Shown here in pieces: positions 15,815-23,942 of a DNA stretch of 64,000 nt. The notes under the pieces are model-generated. The model did no database searches. It saw only the letters and a list, made by a program, of their open reading frames with translations, and had not been told where the DNA came from. The first letter of the stretch is position 1, and every line of letters starts with the position of its first letter. The stretch lies in contig JBASCW010000052.1 in assembly GCA_049651845.1 (NCBI GenBank), forward strand, positions 1 through 64,000, read 5' to 3'. This DNA comes from RBG-16-66-20 sp049651845 (GTDB lineage: Bacteria > Pseudomonadota > Gammaproteobacteria > Burkholderiales > SG8-39). The translations under genes were made by a program, and so were the position numbers.

Positions 15815-16723
15815 TTATGCATCGCCGCGCATTTCGTCGACGACCGCGTCGATCAATCTGCGTGCGATCGAGATTCTGCTCGGAAGTTTCGGCAATTGCA
15901 ACACATTGAACCACTTGGCGTCTTCGATTTCCCCGGCCTGCGGGCGGATTTCTCCGCCGGCCCAGTCGCAGACGAACGCGATCATCAGCGAATTCGGGAA
16001 CGGCCAAGGCTGGCTCGCGAAGTAGCGAATTCGCGACACTCGCACCCCGACCTCCTCCTCGACTTCGCGCGCCAGGCACTGCTCCAGCGTCTCGCCCGGC
16101 TCGGCGAATCCAGCGAGCGCGCTGTACATGCCGGGCGGAAACTGCGGCCCGCGCGCGAGCAGGATCTCGCCCTCGCGCCGCACCAGCGCCATCACCGCGG
16201 GCGCGATGCGCGGGTAGGAGGCGAGCCGGCAGGCCGGGCACACGCGCGCCCGTTCCTCGGTTTTTGCCTCTGTAGGCGCGCCGCAGCGCCCGCAGTAGCG
16301 GTGGTTGCGGTCCCAGTCGACGAGCTGGATGGCGCGCCCGGCGAGCGCGAAATGGGCGTCCTCGAGCACCGAGAACAGCGTGCGCAGGCTCTCCCAGCCG
16401 TGGCCCGGCGGGGGCGGCTCGGCCCCGGCGGGCGCCTCGGCCGCCCAGCAGGCCGTGCCGCCCAGGGCCCCTAGATATAGGCTTCGGACCGGTTCGAACC
16501 ACAATCTATTGTTGTTTTTTAGCAACGTGCTCTTGATCGGCACGCGAGCCCAGCTTGGTCGAGACGGCACCCGCAGGTCGCCCGACGGATGCGGGCTGGG
16601 CGGCCCGAGTTCGACCAGCAGCCGGTCGGCCTTGAACACGAACCAGAGCGCCTCGCCGGACTCGCCGGGCGGCGCGACACCGGCGGCAAAGTCCGCCGGA
16701 CTGTTGAACGGCATGTCCGTCAT
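15815..16723 (-). CDS. nudC: NAD(+) diphosphatase / NAD-capped RNA decapping enzyme NudC
   Basis: 302 residues. NudC hydrolyses NAD(H) to NMN(H) plus AMP and removes NAD caps from RNA. The zinc ribbon CGRC...CPAC lies near residues 145-165. The Nudix box GFAEPGETLEQCLAREVEEE follows, and the NudC-specific SQPWPFPNSLM motif near 240 distinguishes it from other Nudix proteins. About 15 codons around 16498-16528 are AT-rich (TTG, CTA, AAA, AAT, AGA), unlike the rest. A TATAAT lies 6 nt before the ATG, so the transcript could be leaderless. Spermidine synthase follows on the same strand after 131 nt. Confidence 0.93.
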   Translation of the reverse strand: MTDMPFNSPADFAAGVAPPGESGEALWFVFKADRLLVELGPPSPHPSGDLRVPSRPSWARVPIKSTLLKNNNRLWFEPVRSLYLGALGGTACWAAEAPAGAEPPPPGHGWESLRTLFSVLEDAHFALAGRAIQLVDWDRNHRYCGRCGAPTEAKTEERARVCPACRLASYPRIAPAVMALVRREGEILLARGPQFPPGMYSALAGFAEPGETLEQCLAREVEEEVGVRVSRIRYFASQPWPFPNSLMIAFVCDWAGGEIRPQAGEIEDAKWFNVLQLPKLPSRISIARRLIDAVVDEMRGDA

Positions 16724-16729
16724 GGGCGG

Positions 16730-16735
16730 ATTATA
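16730..16735 (-). promoter_or_regulatory. Candidate -10 box of nudC giving a leaderless transcript
   Basis: A perfect TATAAT on the minus strand. The A of the nudC ATG (16723) is 7 nt downstream, the normal place of the transcription start, so the mRNA may begin at the start codon. No good -35 is visible. Confidence 0.4.
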
Positions 16736-16738
16736 GGG

Positions 16739-16789
16739 AGCGCGCTCAGCCGAGCGCTTGGTCAGGTAGCGCGCTCAGCCGAGCGCTTG
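16739..16789. repeat. Direct repeat of 22 bp duplicating the 3' end of cbbR
   Basis: The 22-bp unit beginning AGCGCGCTCAGCC occurs at 16739-16760 and again at 16768-16789, a 29-bp period. The right copy contains the last codons and stop of cbbR; the left copy repeats them in the nudC upstream region. Each unit has AGCGC/GCGCT ends and could form a small hairpin. Confidence 0.7.
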
Positions 16790-17695
16790 ATCGATGGCCT
16801 TTGCGCCGCGCGCGATGAGGAAGGTCTTGAACGCCTCGGCGACCGGCGACAGGCGCTTGCGCTCGCGGTGGATCACGTACCAGTTGCGCATCACGGGAGT
16901 GCCGGCCACGTCGAGCACCGCAAGGCGCCGCGCGGCGACCTCGAGCCCTACGGTGTGCAGTGAAAGGAAGCTCACGCCCATTCCCGCCATCACCGCCTGC
17001 TTGATGGTCTCGTTCGAGCTCATCTCGATCGTCTCGCGCGGGTGGAAGCGGCGCTCGCGGAACACGCGCTCCATGGCGCTGCGCGTGCCCGAGCCGCGCT
17101 CGCGGATCAGGAACGTCTCCCCGGCGAGGCGCGCCAGCGGCAGGCGCTTGCCGCGCGCGAGCGGGTGATCGGGCGCCGCGATGATGGCGATCGGGTGGCG
17201 TGCGAACGGCACCGCAATGGTGTCCAGGCCGCGCGGCGGCGTGCCCATGATCGCCAGGTCCACGCTGTTCTCGGTCAGGTCGCGCACCACCTGCTCGCGG
17301 TTGCTCACCGAAAGCCGCACGCGCACCTGCGGGTACTTGCGGCGGAACTCGGCGAGCAGCATCGGCACGTGGTACTTGGCGGTGCTCACGGCGGAGATCG
17401 ATATTTCGCCGCCGCCCGCTCCCGTCATTTGCGCCAGCGTTTCCTGGGTTTCGCGCAGGCGCAGCGCCAGGTCGCGGCTGCAGGCCGCGATCGCGCGGCC
17501 CGCGGGCGTGATGTCCAGGCGCCGGCCCATCTGCTCGTACAGCGGCATGCCGACCTCGTGTTCGAGTTGCCGCACCTGCATCGAGACCGCCGGCTGCGTG
17601 AGGTGCAGCTCGGCCGCCGCGCGCGAAAACGACTGCAGGCGCGCCACGGCCTCGAACACGTGCAGGCGGCGCAGGCTGGCGTGGCGGAGGGGCAT
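16775..17695 (-). CDS. cbbR: LysR-family transcriptional regulator of the Calvin cycle operon (CbbR)
   Basis: 306 residues. The N-terminal winged helix (about 1-65, with SRAAAELHLTQPAVSMQVRQLE) is followed by a LysR substrate-binding domain. It is divergent from cbbL with 92 nt between start codons, the standard cbbR position, and its domain text resembles CbbR (for example EISISAVSTAKYHVPMLL). CbbR activates the cbb operon in response to metabolites such as RuBP, PEP or NADPH. A TTAT-N7-ATAA palindrome with a T-N11-A core lies 13 nt before its start and may serve both autoregulation and activation. The final codons are duplicated in a 29-bp-period repeat just downstream. Confidence 0.9.
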   Translation of the reverse strand: MPLRHASLRRLHVFEAVARLQSFSRAAAELHLTQPAVSMQVRQLEHEVGMPLYEQMGRRLDITPAGRAIAACSRDLALRLRETQETLAQMTGAGGGEISISAVSTAKYHVPMLLAEFRRKYPQVRVRLSVSNREQVVRDLTENSVDLAIMGTPPRGLDTIAVPFARHPIAIIAAPDHPLARGKRLPLARLAGETFLIRERGSGTRSAMERVFRERRFHPRETIEMSSNETIKQAVMAGMGVSFLSLHTVGLEVAARRLAVLDVAGTPVMRNWYVIHRERKRLSPVAEAFKTFLIARGAKAIDQALG

Positions 17696-17708
17696 CTCAA
17701 AGGAAATC

Positions 17709-17723
17709 TTATAGGAATCATAA
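17709..17723. promoter_or_regulatory. Likely CbbR operator
   Basis: TTAT at 17709-17712 and ATAA at 17720-17723 form an inverted repeat separated by 7 nt and contain the LysR-type T-N11-A core. It lies in the cbbR-cbbL divergent region, in an AT-rich patch within GC-rich DNA. Confidence 0.55.
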
Positions 17724-17778
17724 AAAACTGTGAATTGCGCTTATGGCCTGGGCCGCCTACAAAGGCGGGGCAGATCAC

Positions 17779-17783
17779 GGAGG
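17779..17783 (+). promoter_or_regulatory. Ribosome binding site deciding the cbbL start
   Basis: GGAGG with 4 nt to the ATG at 17788. The other in-frame ATG, at 17743, has no Shine-Dalgarno and would add 15 residues not seen in relatives. Confidence 0.6.
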
Positions 17784-17787
17784 CGGG

Positions 17788-19254
17788 ATGGGCAAACAGG
17801 AACAGGTGGCAGAGCGCATGGATGCGAGCACGCGTTACAAGGCGGGCGTGCTGAAGTACGCCCAGATGGGCTATTGGCAGCCGGACTACCAGCCCAAGGA
17901 CACCGACGTGCTGGCGCTGTTCCGCATCACGCCGCAGGACGGCGTGGACCCGGAAGAAGCGGCGGCCGCGGTCGCGGGTGAATCCTCCACCGCCACCTGG
18001 ACGGTGGTCTGGACCGATCGCCTGACCGCCTGCGACATGTACCGGGCCAAGGCCTACAAGGTCGAGCCGGTACCCGGGTCGCCCGGCCAGCATTTCGCCT
18101 ACGTCGCCTACGACCTCGACCTGTTCGAGCCGGGCTCGATCGCCAACCTCACCGCCTCGATCATCGGCAACGTGTTCGGCTTCAAGCCGCTCAAGGCGCT
18201 GCGCCTGGAGGACATGCGGCTGCCGGTGGCCTACGTCAAGACCTTCGACGGGCCGCCCACGGGCATCGTGGTCGAGCGCGAGCGCCTCGACAAGTTCGGC
18301 CGGCCGCTGCTCGGCGCGACGGTCAAGCCCAAGCTCGGGCTCTCGAGCAAGAACTACGGCCGCGTGGTGTACGAAGCGCTGCGCGGCGGCCTGGACTTCA
18401 CCAAGGACGACGAGAACATCAACTCGCAGTCCTTCATGCACTGGCGCGACCGCTTCCTGAACTGCATGGAGGCGGTAAACCGGGCGCAGGCGGCGACCGG
18501 CGAGGTGAAGGGGCACTACCTGAACGTCACCGCGGCGACCATGGAGGACATGTACGAGCGCGCGGAATTCGCGCGCGACCTCGGCAGCTCGATCATCATG
18601 ATCGACCTGGTGATCGGCTACACCGCGATCCAGTCGATGTCCAAGTGGTCGCGCAGGAACGACATGATCCTGCACCTGCACCGCGCGGGCCACAGCACCT
18701 ACACGCGGCAGAAGTCGCACGGCGTTTCGTTCCGCGTGATCTCGAAGTGGATGCGGCTGGCCGGCGTCGACCACATCCACGCCGGCACGGTCGTCGGCAA
18801 GCTCGAGGGCGACCCGAACTCGGTGCAGGGCTTCTACAACGTGCTGCGCGAGGAGCACAACCCGGTCGACCTGCAGCGCGGCCTGTTCTTCGAGCAGGAC
18901 TGGGGCGGGTTGCGCAAGGTGATGCCGGTCGCCTCGGGGGGCATTCACGCCGGCCAGATGCATCAGTTGATCCATTACCTCGGCGAAGACGTGGTGCTGC
19001 AGTTCGGCGGCGGCACCATCGGCCACCCGATGGGCATCGCCGCGGGCGCGGTCGCCAATCGCGTCGCGCTGGAGGCGATGATCCTGGCGCGCAACGAGGG
19101 CCGCGACATCTGGAACGAGGGCCCACAGATCCTCGTCGACGCGGCGCGCCACTGCACGCCGCTCAAGGCCGCGCTCGACACCTGGGGCGAGATTACCTTC
19201 AACTACGCCTCGACCGACACGCCGGATTTCGTCGTGACGCCGACGGCCGCATAG
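17788..19254 (+). CDS. cbbL: Ribulose-bisphosphate carboxylase large subunit, red-type (form IC/ID-like)
   Basis: 488 residues when started at the ATG with GGAGG; this matches the usual 486-488 of form IC. RuBisCO carboxylates ribulose 1,5-bisphosphate to two 3-phosphoglycerates. The catalytic-lysine region GATVKPKLGLSSKNYGR, the carbamylated-lysine metal site GGLDFTKDDENINSQ, the HAGTVVGKLEGD loop-6 segment and SGGIHAGQMH are intact. The N-terminal GVLKYAQMGYWQPDY and the presence of cbbX identify the red-type lineage. It is followed by cbbS (11 nt), then cbbX, under divergent CbbR. Confidence 0.96.
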   Translation: MGKQEQVAERMDASTRYKAGVLKYAQMGYWQPDYQPKDTDVLALFRITPQDGVDPEEAAAAVAGESSTATWTVVWTDRLTACDMYRAKAYKVEPVPGSPGQHFAYVAYDLDLFEPGSIANLTASIIGNVFGFKPLKALRLEDMRLPVAYVKTFDGPPTGIVVERERLDKFGRPLLGATVKPKLGLSSKNYGRVVYEALRGGLDFTKDDENINSQSFMHWRDRFLNCMEAVNRAQAATGEVKGHYLNVTAATMEDMYERAEFARDLGSSIIMIDLVIGYTAIQSMSKWSRRNDMILHLHRAGHSTYTRQKSHGVSFRVISKWMRLAGVDHIHAGTVVGKLEGDPNSVQGFYNVLREEHNPVDLQRGLFFEQDWGGLRKVMPVASGGIHAGQMHQLIHYLGEDVVLQFGGGTIGHPMGIAAGAVANRVALEAMILARNEGRDIWNEGPQILVDAARHCTPLKAALDTWGEITFNYASTDTPDFVVTPTAA

Positions 19255-19265
19255 CGGAGCCTGCC

Positions 19266-19667
19266 ATGAGACTGACGCAAGGGGCCTTCTCGTTCCTGCC
19301 CGACCTCACCGACGCGCAGATCCGCGCGCAGATCGAGTATTGCCTCGCCAACGGCTGGGCGGTTTCGCTCGAGCACACCGACGACCCGCACCCGCGCAAC
19401 ACTTACTGGGAAATGCACGGCATGCCGATGTTCGACCTCAAGGACGCGGCCGGCGTCATGGCCGAGATCGAGGCCTGCCGCAAGACCTTCCCCGAGCACT
19501 ACATCAAGCTGAACGCCTTCGATTCGACGCATGGCTGGGAGGCGCTGCGGCTGTCCTTCATCGTCAACCGCCCGCAGCACGAGCCGGAGTTCTTCCTGGT
19601 GCGCGCCGAAGCGGCCGGGCGCAATGTCCGCTACACCACCGTCCGGAAAGATGTCGACGCGCGATAG
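19266..19667 (+). CDS. cbbS: Ribulose-bisphosphate carboxylase small subunit, red-type
   Basis: 133 residues starting MRLTQGAFSFLPDLTD, with EYCLANGWAVSLEHTDD and the C-terminal extension characteristic of red-type small subunits, which lines the solvent channel of the L8S8 holoenzyme. It lies 11 nt after cbbL, and its last 17 nt overlap the start of cbbX, so expression of the activase is probably coupled to it. Confidence 0.94.
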   Translation: MRLTQGAFSFLPDLTDAQIRAQIEYCLANGWAVSLEHTDDPHPRNTYWEMHGMPMFDLKDAAGVMAEIEACRKTFPEHYIKLNAFDSTHGWEALRLSFIVNRPQHEPEFFLVRAEAAGRNVRYTTVRKDVDAR

Positions 19668-20550
19668 CCTGCCGCTCGACCTCGAGGCGCTTTACCGCGA
19701 CTCGAACGTGAGCGCCGCGCTCGAAGCGCTCGACCGGGAGCTGGTGGGGCTCGCCCCGGTCAAGACTCGGGTGCGCGAGATCGCCGCGCTGCTGCTGGTC
19801 GAGAAGCTGCGCCGCTCCGTCGGGCTGCAGGCCGGGCCGCCGCCCCTGCACATGAGTTTCACCGGCAATCCGGGCACCGGCAAGACCACGGTGGCGATGA
19901 AGATGGCGGCGATCCTGCACGGCCTGGGCTACGTGCGCAAAGGCCACTTGGTCGCGGTGACGCGCGACGACCTGGTCGGCCAGTACATCGGCCACACCGC
20001 GCCGAAGACCAAGGAGGTCCTCAAGCGCGCCATGGGCGGGGTGCTGTTCATCGACGAGGCCTATTACCTGTACCGCCCGGAGAACGAGCGCGACTACGGC
20101 CAGGAGGCGATCGAGATCCTGCTGCAGGTGATGGAGAACCAGCGCGACGACCTGGTGGTGATCCTGGCCGGCTACCGGGACCGCATGGAGAGCTTCTTTG
20201 CTTCCAACCCCGGCATGGCCTCGCGCGTGGCGCATCACATCGACTTCCCGGACTACGCCGCGGACGAGCTGTTCGACATCGCGGCGCTGATGCTCGAGCG
20301 CATGCAGTATGCGCTCAGCGAATCGGCGGCCCAGGCGCTGCGCGAATACATCGCCCTGCGCATGGCGCAGCCGCGCTTCGCCAACGCGCGCTCGGTGCGC
20401 AACGCGCTCGACCGCGCGCGCCTGCGCCAGGCGAACCGCCTGTTCGGGCGGCGCGGTGCGCCGCTGGCGCCGGTCGACCTGATGACCCTCGAAGCCGAGG
20501 ACTTCCGCGCCAGCCGCGTCTTCCGCGCCGGTACCGAGGCGGCCGGCTGA
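19651..20550 (+). CDS. cbbX: Red-type RuBisCO activase, AAA+ protein CbbX
   Basis: 299 residues with one AAA+ module: Walker A GNPGTGKTT (about residue 72-80), Walker B VLFIDEAYYL and sensor/arginine-finger segments RVAHHIDFPDY and RFANARSVRNALDRAR. CbbX remodels red-type RuBisCO by transiently threading the large-subunit C-terminus, releasing inhibitory sugar phosphates; it is activated by RuBP. The start at 19651 gives a normal N-terminus and overlaps cbbS by 17 nt. Its stop overlaps the next start by 1 nt. Confidence 0.94.
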   Translation: MSTRDSLPLDLEALYRDSNVSAALEALDRELVGLAPVKTRVREIAALLLVEKLRRSVGLQAGPPPLHMSFTGNPGTGKTTVAMKMAAILHGLGYVRKGHLVAVTRDDLVGQYIGHTAPKTKEVLKRAMGGVLFIDEAYYLYRPENERDYGQEAIEILLQVMENQRDDLVVILAGYRDRMESFFASNPGMASRVAHHIDFPDYAADELFDIAALMLERMQYALSESAAQALREYIALRMAQPRFANARSVRNALDRARLRQANRLFGRRGAPLAPVDLMTLEAEDFRASRVFRAGTEAAG

Positions 20551-21266
20551 TGCTGCAAGCGCTGATATTCGACGTCGACGGCACGCTCGCCGATACAGAG
20601 GAGGCGCGCCGCCGGTCGTTCAACGCGGCGTTCCTCGAGCACGGGCTGCGCTGGCAGTGGCCCGCGGAGCTCTATGCGCAATTGCTCCGCGTTGCCGGCA
20701 CCGTGGAGCGCCTCACGCACTTCGTCGGGACGCTCGATGCGGCGCCCGCCGAGCGGGTGCGGCTGCTTCGACTGGTGCCCGAGGTCGAAGGAACCGCGAC
20801 GCGCATCTACCAGCGGCTGGTGGCACGGGGCGAATGCCCGCTGCGCCCCGGCGTGCGCCGATTGCTCGAAGCGGCGAGTGCGGCCGGGCTGCGGCTCGCG
20901 ATCGCTTCGGCGACGCATCGGTCGAACGTGGATGCGCTGACCGAGGCGAGCCTCGGCACGCCGGCGCAAGCGGTGTTCCAGGTCATCGCCTGCGGCGACC
21001 AGGTCCAGCGCAAGAAGCCCGCGCCAGACATCTACCGGCTCGCCCTCGAGGGGCTGCAGCTCGCGCCGGAACGCTGCGTCGCGTTCGAAGACTCGTCGAA
21101 CGGCGTGCGCTCGGCCTGCGCGGCCGGGATCGCCACCGTGGTTTGCCCCACGCAGTGGAACGCGGCCGAAGACAGCGGTTCCGCCGCCCTCAGGGTCGCG
21201 TCGTTCGAGGACGTCGATGTCGCGACGCTCGAGCGGCTGCTGTCGCACTGCGAGGTGGCGTCGTGA
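20550..21266 (+). CDS. cbbY: HAD-superfamily phosphatase, CbbY-type (first copy)
   Basis: 238 residues: HAD motif I FDVDGTLADTEEARR, motif II around IASATHRSN, the lysine-bearing KKPAPDIYRLAL and motif IV FEDSSNG. CbbY removes phosphate from xylulose 1,5-bisphosphate, a misfire product that inhibits RuBisCO, so it is metabolic repair for the operon. The gene starts at the final base of cbbX and overlaps a second, related phosphatase by 4 nt. Motif I, the KKPAPDIYR segment and the FEDS motif are shared with that copy. Confidence 0.88.
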   Translation: MLQALIFDVDGTLADTEEARRRSFNAAFLEHGLRWQWPAELYAQLLRVAGTVERLTHFVGTLDAAPAERVRLLRLVPEVEGTATRIYQRLVARGECPLRPGVRRLLEAASAAGLRLAIASATHRSNVDALTEASLGTPAQAVFQVIACGDQVQRKKPAPDIYRLALEGLQLAPERCVAFEDSSNGVRSACAAGIATVVCPTQWNAAEDSGSAALRVASFEDVDVATLERLLSHCEVAS

Positions 21267-21982
21267 GCCTGCGCGGACTGCTGTTCGATCTAGATGGCAC
21301 GCTCGCCGACACCGAGGAGACGCACCGCCAGGCGTTCAACGCGGCCTTCATCGAATTCGAGCTGTGGTGGGACTGGAGCGCGCCGCTCTACAAGCGGCTG
21401 CTCGCGGTCTCGGGCGGCAAGGAGCGCCTGCAGCACTACATCGGCACGCTGCGCGTACCGGCGGCCGAGCGCGAGCGCCTGCTGGCGATCGTGCCCGCGC
21501 TGCACGCGACCAAGACGCGCATCTACACCGAGCTGCTCGTGCGCGGGCAGCGTCCGTTCCGCCCCGGCGTGCTGCCGCTGCTGGTCGCGGCGCATCGCGC
21601 GGGGCTCAAGCTCGCCATCGCCTCGACAACGACCTCGGCGAACGTCAGCGCGCTGATGCAGGCCAATCTGGGAGCGGCGCCGGACCTCAGCTTCGACGTC
21701 ATCGCCTGCGGCGACCAGGTTTCGGCCAAGAAGCCCGCTCCCGACATCTACCGGCTGGCGCTCTCGAGTCTGCGCTTGCCGAGTGAAGCCTGCGTTGCCT
21801 TCGAGGACTCGGTGAACGGCCTGCGCGCGGCGAAGGCGGCCGGCCTCGTCACCGTCGTCACGCCGTCGCGCTGGACCACCGAAGAGGATTTTTCCGGCGC
21901 GGACCTCGTGCTGCCGTCGCTCGAAGGCCTCGAGCTGCGGCGGCTCGCCGCGCTGCTGGGGGAGACGCATGCCTCGACTTGA
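21263..21982 (+). CDS. HAD-superfamily phosphatase, CbbY-type (second copy)
   Basis: 239 residues starting at the GTG in a GTGA overlap with the first cbbY copy. HAD motifs are complete: FDLDGTLADTEETHR, ASTTTSANV, KKPAPDIYRLAL and FEDSVNG. It aligns along its full length with the gene before it but has clearly diverged, so it is a tandem paralogue and not an assembly repeat. One copy may act on xylulose 1,5-bisphosphate and the other on another RuBisCO by-product or phosphoglycolate; which does what cannot be told from sequence. Its 3' end overlaps cbbF by 14 nt. Confidence 0.88.
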   Translation: MSLRGLLFDLDGTLADTEETHRQAFNAAFIEFELWWDWSAPLYKRLLAVSGGKERLQHYIGTLRVPAAERERLLAIVPALHATKTRIYTELLVRGQRPFRPGVLPLLVAAHRAGLKLAIASTTTSANVSALMQANLGAAPDLSFDVIACGDQVSAKKPAPDIYRLALSSLRLPSEACVAFEDSVNGLRAAKAAGLVTVVTPSRWTTEEDFSGADLVLPSLEGLELRRLAALLGETHAST

Positions 21983-23039
21983 GACCACGCTCACCGAGTT
22001 CATCATCGGCGAGCAGCGCCGCTTTCCCGGCGCCACGGGCGGCTTCACCGCGCTGGTCAACGACGTGCGGCTCGCCTGCAAGCGCATCGCCTACCTCGTG
22101 GGCAAGGGCGCGCTCGCCAGGGTGCACGGCGGCACGGGCGTGCGCAACGTGCAGGGCGAGGAGCAGCAGAAGCTCGACGTGATGGCGAACGAGATCTTCC
22201 TGCGCACCAACGAATGGGGCGGGCATCTCGCGGGCCTCGCGAGCGAGGAGCTCGAGCTTCCCTACCGCATTCCCGACGAGTTCCCGCGCGGGCGCTACCT
22301 GCTTGCGTTCGATCCGCTCGACGGCTCCTCGAACATCGACGTGAACGCCCCGGTGGGCTCGATCTTCTCGGTGCTCGCCTGCCCGGAGGGCGTCGCGGGC
22401 GACGAGCAGCGCGCTTTCCTGCAGCCCGGCAGGCGCCAGGTCTGCGCGGGCTACGCCATCTACGGCCCCACCACGATGCTCGTGCTCACGTTCGGGCGCG
22501 GCGTGCACGGCTTCACGCTCGACCGCGAAATCGGCGAATTCATCCACACCCACCCGGACCTGCGCGTGCCCGAGGACGCCAGCGAGTTCGCCATCAACAC
22601 CTCGAACAGCCGCTTCTGGGAGCCGGCGGTGAAGCGCTACGTGGACGAGTGCATGGCGGGCAGGAGCGGGCCGCGCGGCAAGGACTTCAACATGCGCTGG
22701 ATCGCGTCGCTGGTGGCCGAGGCGCACCGCATCCTGATGCGCGGCGGGGTGTTCCTGTATCCGCGCGACGAGCGCGAAAGCGGCCGCAGCGGACGGCTGC
22801 GCCTGCTCTACGAGGTGAACCCGATCGGCATGGTGATCGAGCAGGCGGGCGGGCGCGCGAGCACCGGCTACGGTCCGGCGCTGGAGGTCGAGCCGGCCAG
22901 CCTGCATCAGAGGTCCGGCTTCGTGTTCGGCGCGAAAGACGAGGTGGAGCGCATCGAGCAGTACCACCGCGACCACAATGTGCGCCCGTACGACGCGCCG
23001 CTGTTCGGCTCGCGCGGGCTATTCCGCGCGCAGGTCTAG
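21969..23039 (+). CDS. cbbF: Fructose-1,6-bisphosphatase, class I
   Basis: 356 residues with the class I active-site segment FDPLDGSSNIDVN near residue 115, SEELELPY, the sugar-binding NTSNSRFWEPAVKRYVDEC and GRASTGYGPALEV. It hydrolyses fructose 1,6-bisphosphate and, in many autotrophs, also sedoheptulose 1,7-bisphosphate, which would cover the otherwise missing SBPase. It overlaps the second cbbY-type gene by 14 nt and precedes cbbP by 8 nt. Confidence 0.94.
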   Translation: MPRLETTLTEFIIGEQRRFPGATGGFTALVNDVRLACKRIAYLVGKGALARVHGGTGVRNVQGEEQQKLDVMANEIFLRTNEWGGHLAGLASEELELPYRIPDEFPRGRYLLAFDPLDGSSNIDVNAPVGSIFSVLACPEGVAGDEQRAFLQPGRRQVCAGYAIYGPTTMLVLTFGRGVHGFTLDREIGEFIHTHPDLRVPEDASEFAINTSNSRFWEPAVKRYVDECMAGRSGPRGKDFNMRWIASLVAEAHRILMRGGVFLYPRDERESGRSGRLRLLYEVNPIGMVIEQAGGRASTGYGPALEVEPASLHQRSGFVFGAKDEVERIEQYHRDHNVRPYDAPLFGSRGLFRAQV

Positions 23040-23047
23040 GCGCAGGC

Positions 23048-23932
23048 ATGTCCGCCAAGCACCCGGTCATCGCCATCACGGGCTCCTCCGGCGCCGGCAC
23101 CACCTCGGTGATGCGTACCTTCGAGGCGATCTTCCGGCGCGAAGGAGTGAGCGCGGCCTTCGTCGAGGGCGACGCCTTCCACCGCTACGACCGCGCCGAG
23201 ATGAAGGGCCGCATGGCCGAGGAGCTCGCGCGCGGCAACCAGCACTTCAGCCACTTCGGCCCCGAGACCAACCTGTTCGAGGAGCTCGAGGCGCTGTTTC
23301 GCGATTACGGCGAGGGCGGCCGCGGCCGCACGCGCAAGTACCTGCACAGCGAGGAGGAGGCCGCGCCGCATGCGCAACGCCCCGGGACCTTCACGCCCTG
23401 GGAAGAGCTCGCCGAAGGCACCGACCTGCTGTTCTACGAGGGGCTGCACGGCGCCGTCGTGACCGACAAGGTCAACATCGCCCGGCACGTGGACCTGCTG
23501 ATCGGCGTGGTGCCGGTGATCAACCTGGAATGGATCCAGAAACTGCACCGCGACCGCGCCGCGCGCGGCTACTCGACCGAGGCGGTGACCGACACCATCC
23601 TGCGCCGCATGCCGGACTACGCCCACTACATCATTCCGCAGTTCGCGCAGACGCACATCAATTTCCAGCGCGTGCCGGTGGTCGACACCTCCAACCCCTT
23701 CGTCGCGCGCCACATCCCGAGCGCCGACGAGAGCTTCCTCGTGATCCGCTTCGCCAATCCGCGCGGCATCGACTTTCCCTACCTGCTCACCATGCTGCAC
23801 GACTCGTTCATGTCGCGGCCCAACACCATCGTCGCCCCGGGCGGCAAGATGGACCTGGCGATGCAGCTCATCTTCACCCCGATGATCTGGCGCCTCATGG
23901 AGCGCCGCAAGCTCGCCCTCGGCAAAGGCTAG
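23048..23932 (+). CDS. cbbP: Phosphoribulokinase, bacterial type I
   Basis: 294 residues. PRK phosphorylates ribulose 5-phosphate with ATP to make the RuBisCO substrate. The P-loop is the proteobacterial variant GSSGAGTTS with threonine in place of the usual lysine. VEGDAFHRYDRAEMK and FYEGLHGAVVTDKVN (catalytic region) are conserved. Length equals that of the octameric proteobacterial enzymes. Between cbbF and fba in the operon. Confidence 0.95.
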   Translation: MSAKHPVIAITGSSGAGTTSVMRTFEAIFRREGVSAAFVEGDAFHRYDRAEMKGRMAEELARGNQHFSHFGPETNLFEELEALFRDYGEGGRGRTRKYLHSEEEAAPHAQRPGTFTPWEELAEGTDLLFYEGLHGAVVTDKVNIARHVDLLIGVVPVINLEWIQKLHRDRAARGYSTEAVTDTILRRMPDYAHYIIPQFAQTHINFQRVPVVDTSNPFVARHIPSADESFLVIRFANPRGIDFPYLLTMLHDSFMSRPNTIVAPGGKMDLAMQLIFTPMIWRLMERRKLALGKG

Positions 23933-23942
23933 GAGGCCCCGC

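Noticed and set aside
15684..16502. Upstream extension of spermidine synthase into nudC
   Set aside because: The frame is open, but conserved sequence begins at the ATG 15683 behind a Shine-Dalgarno; the rest is a shadow of nudC.
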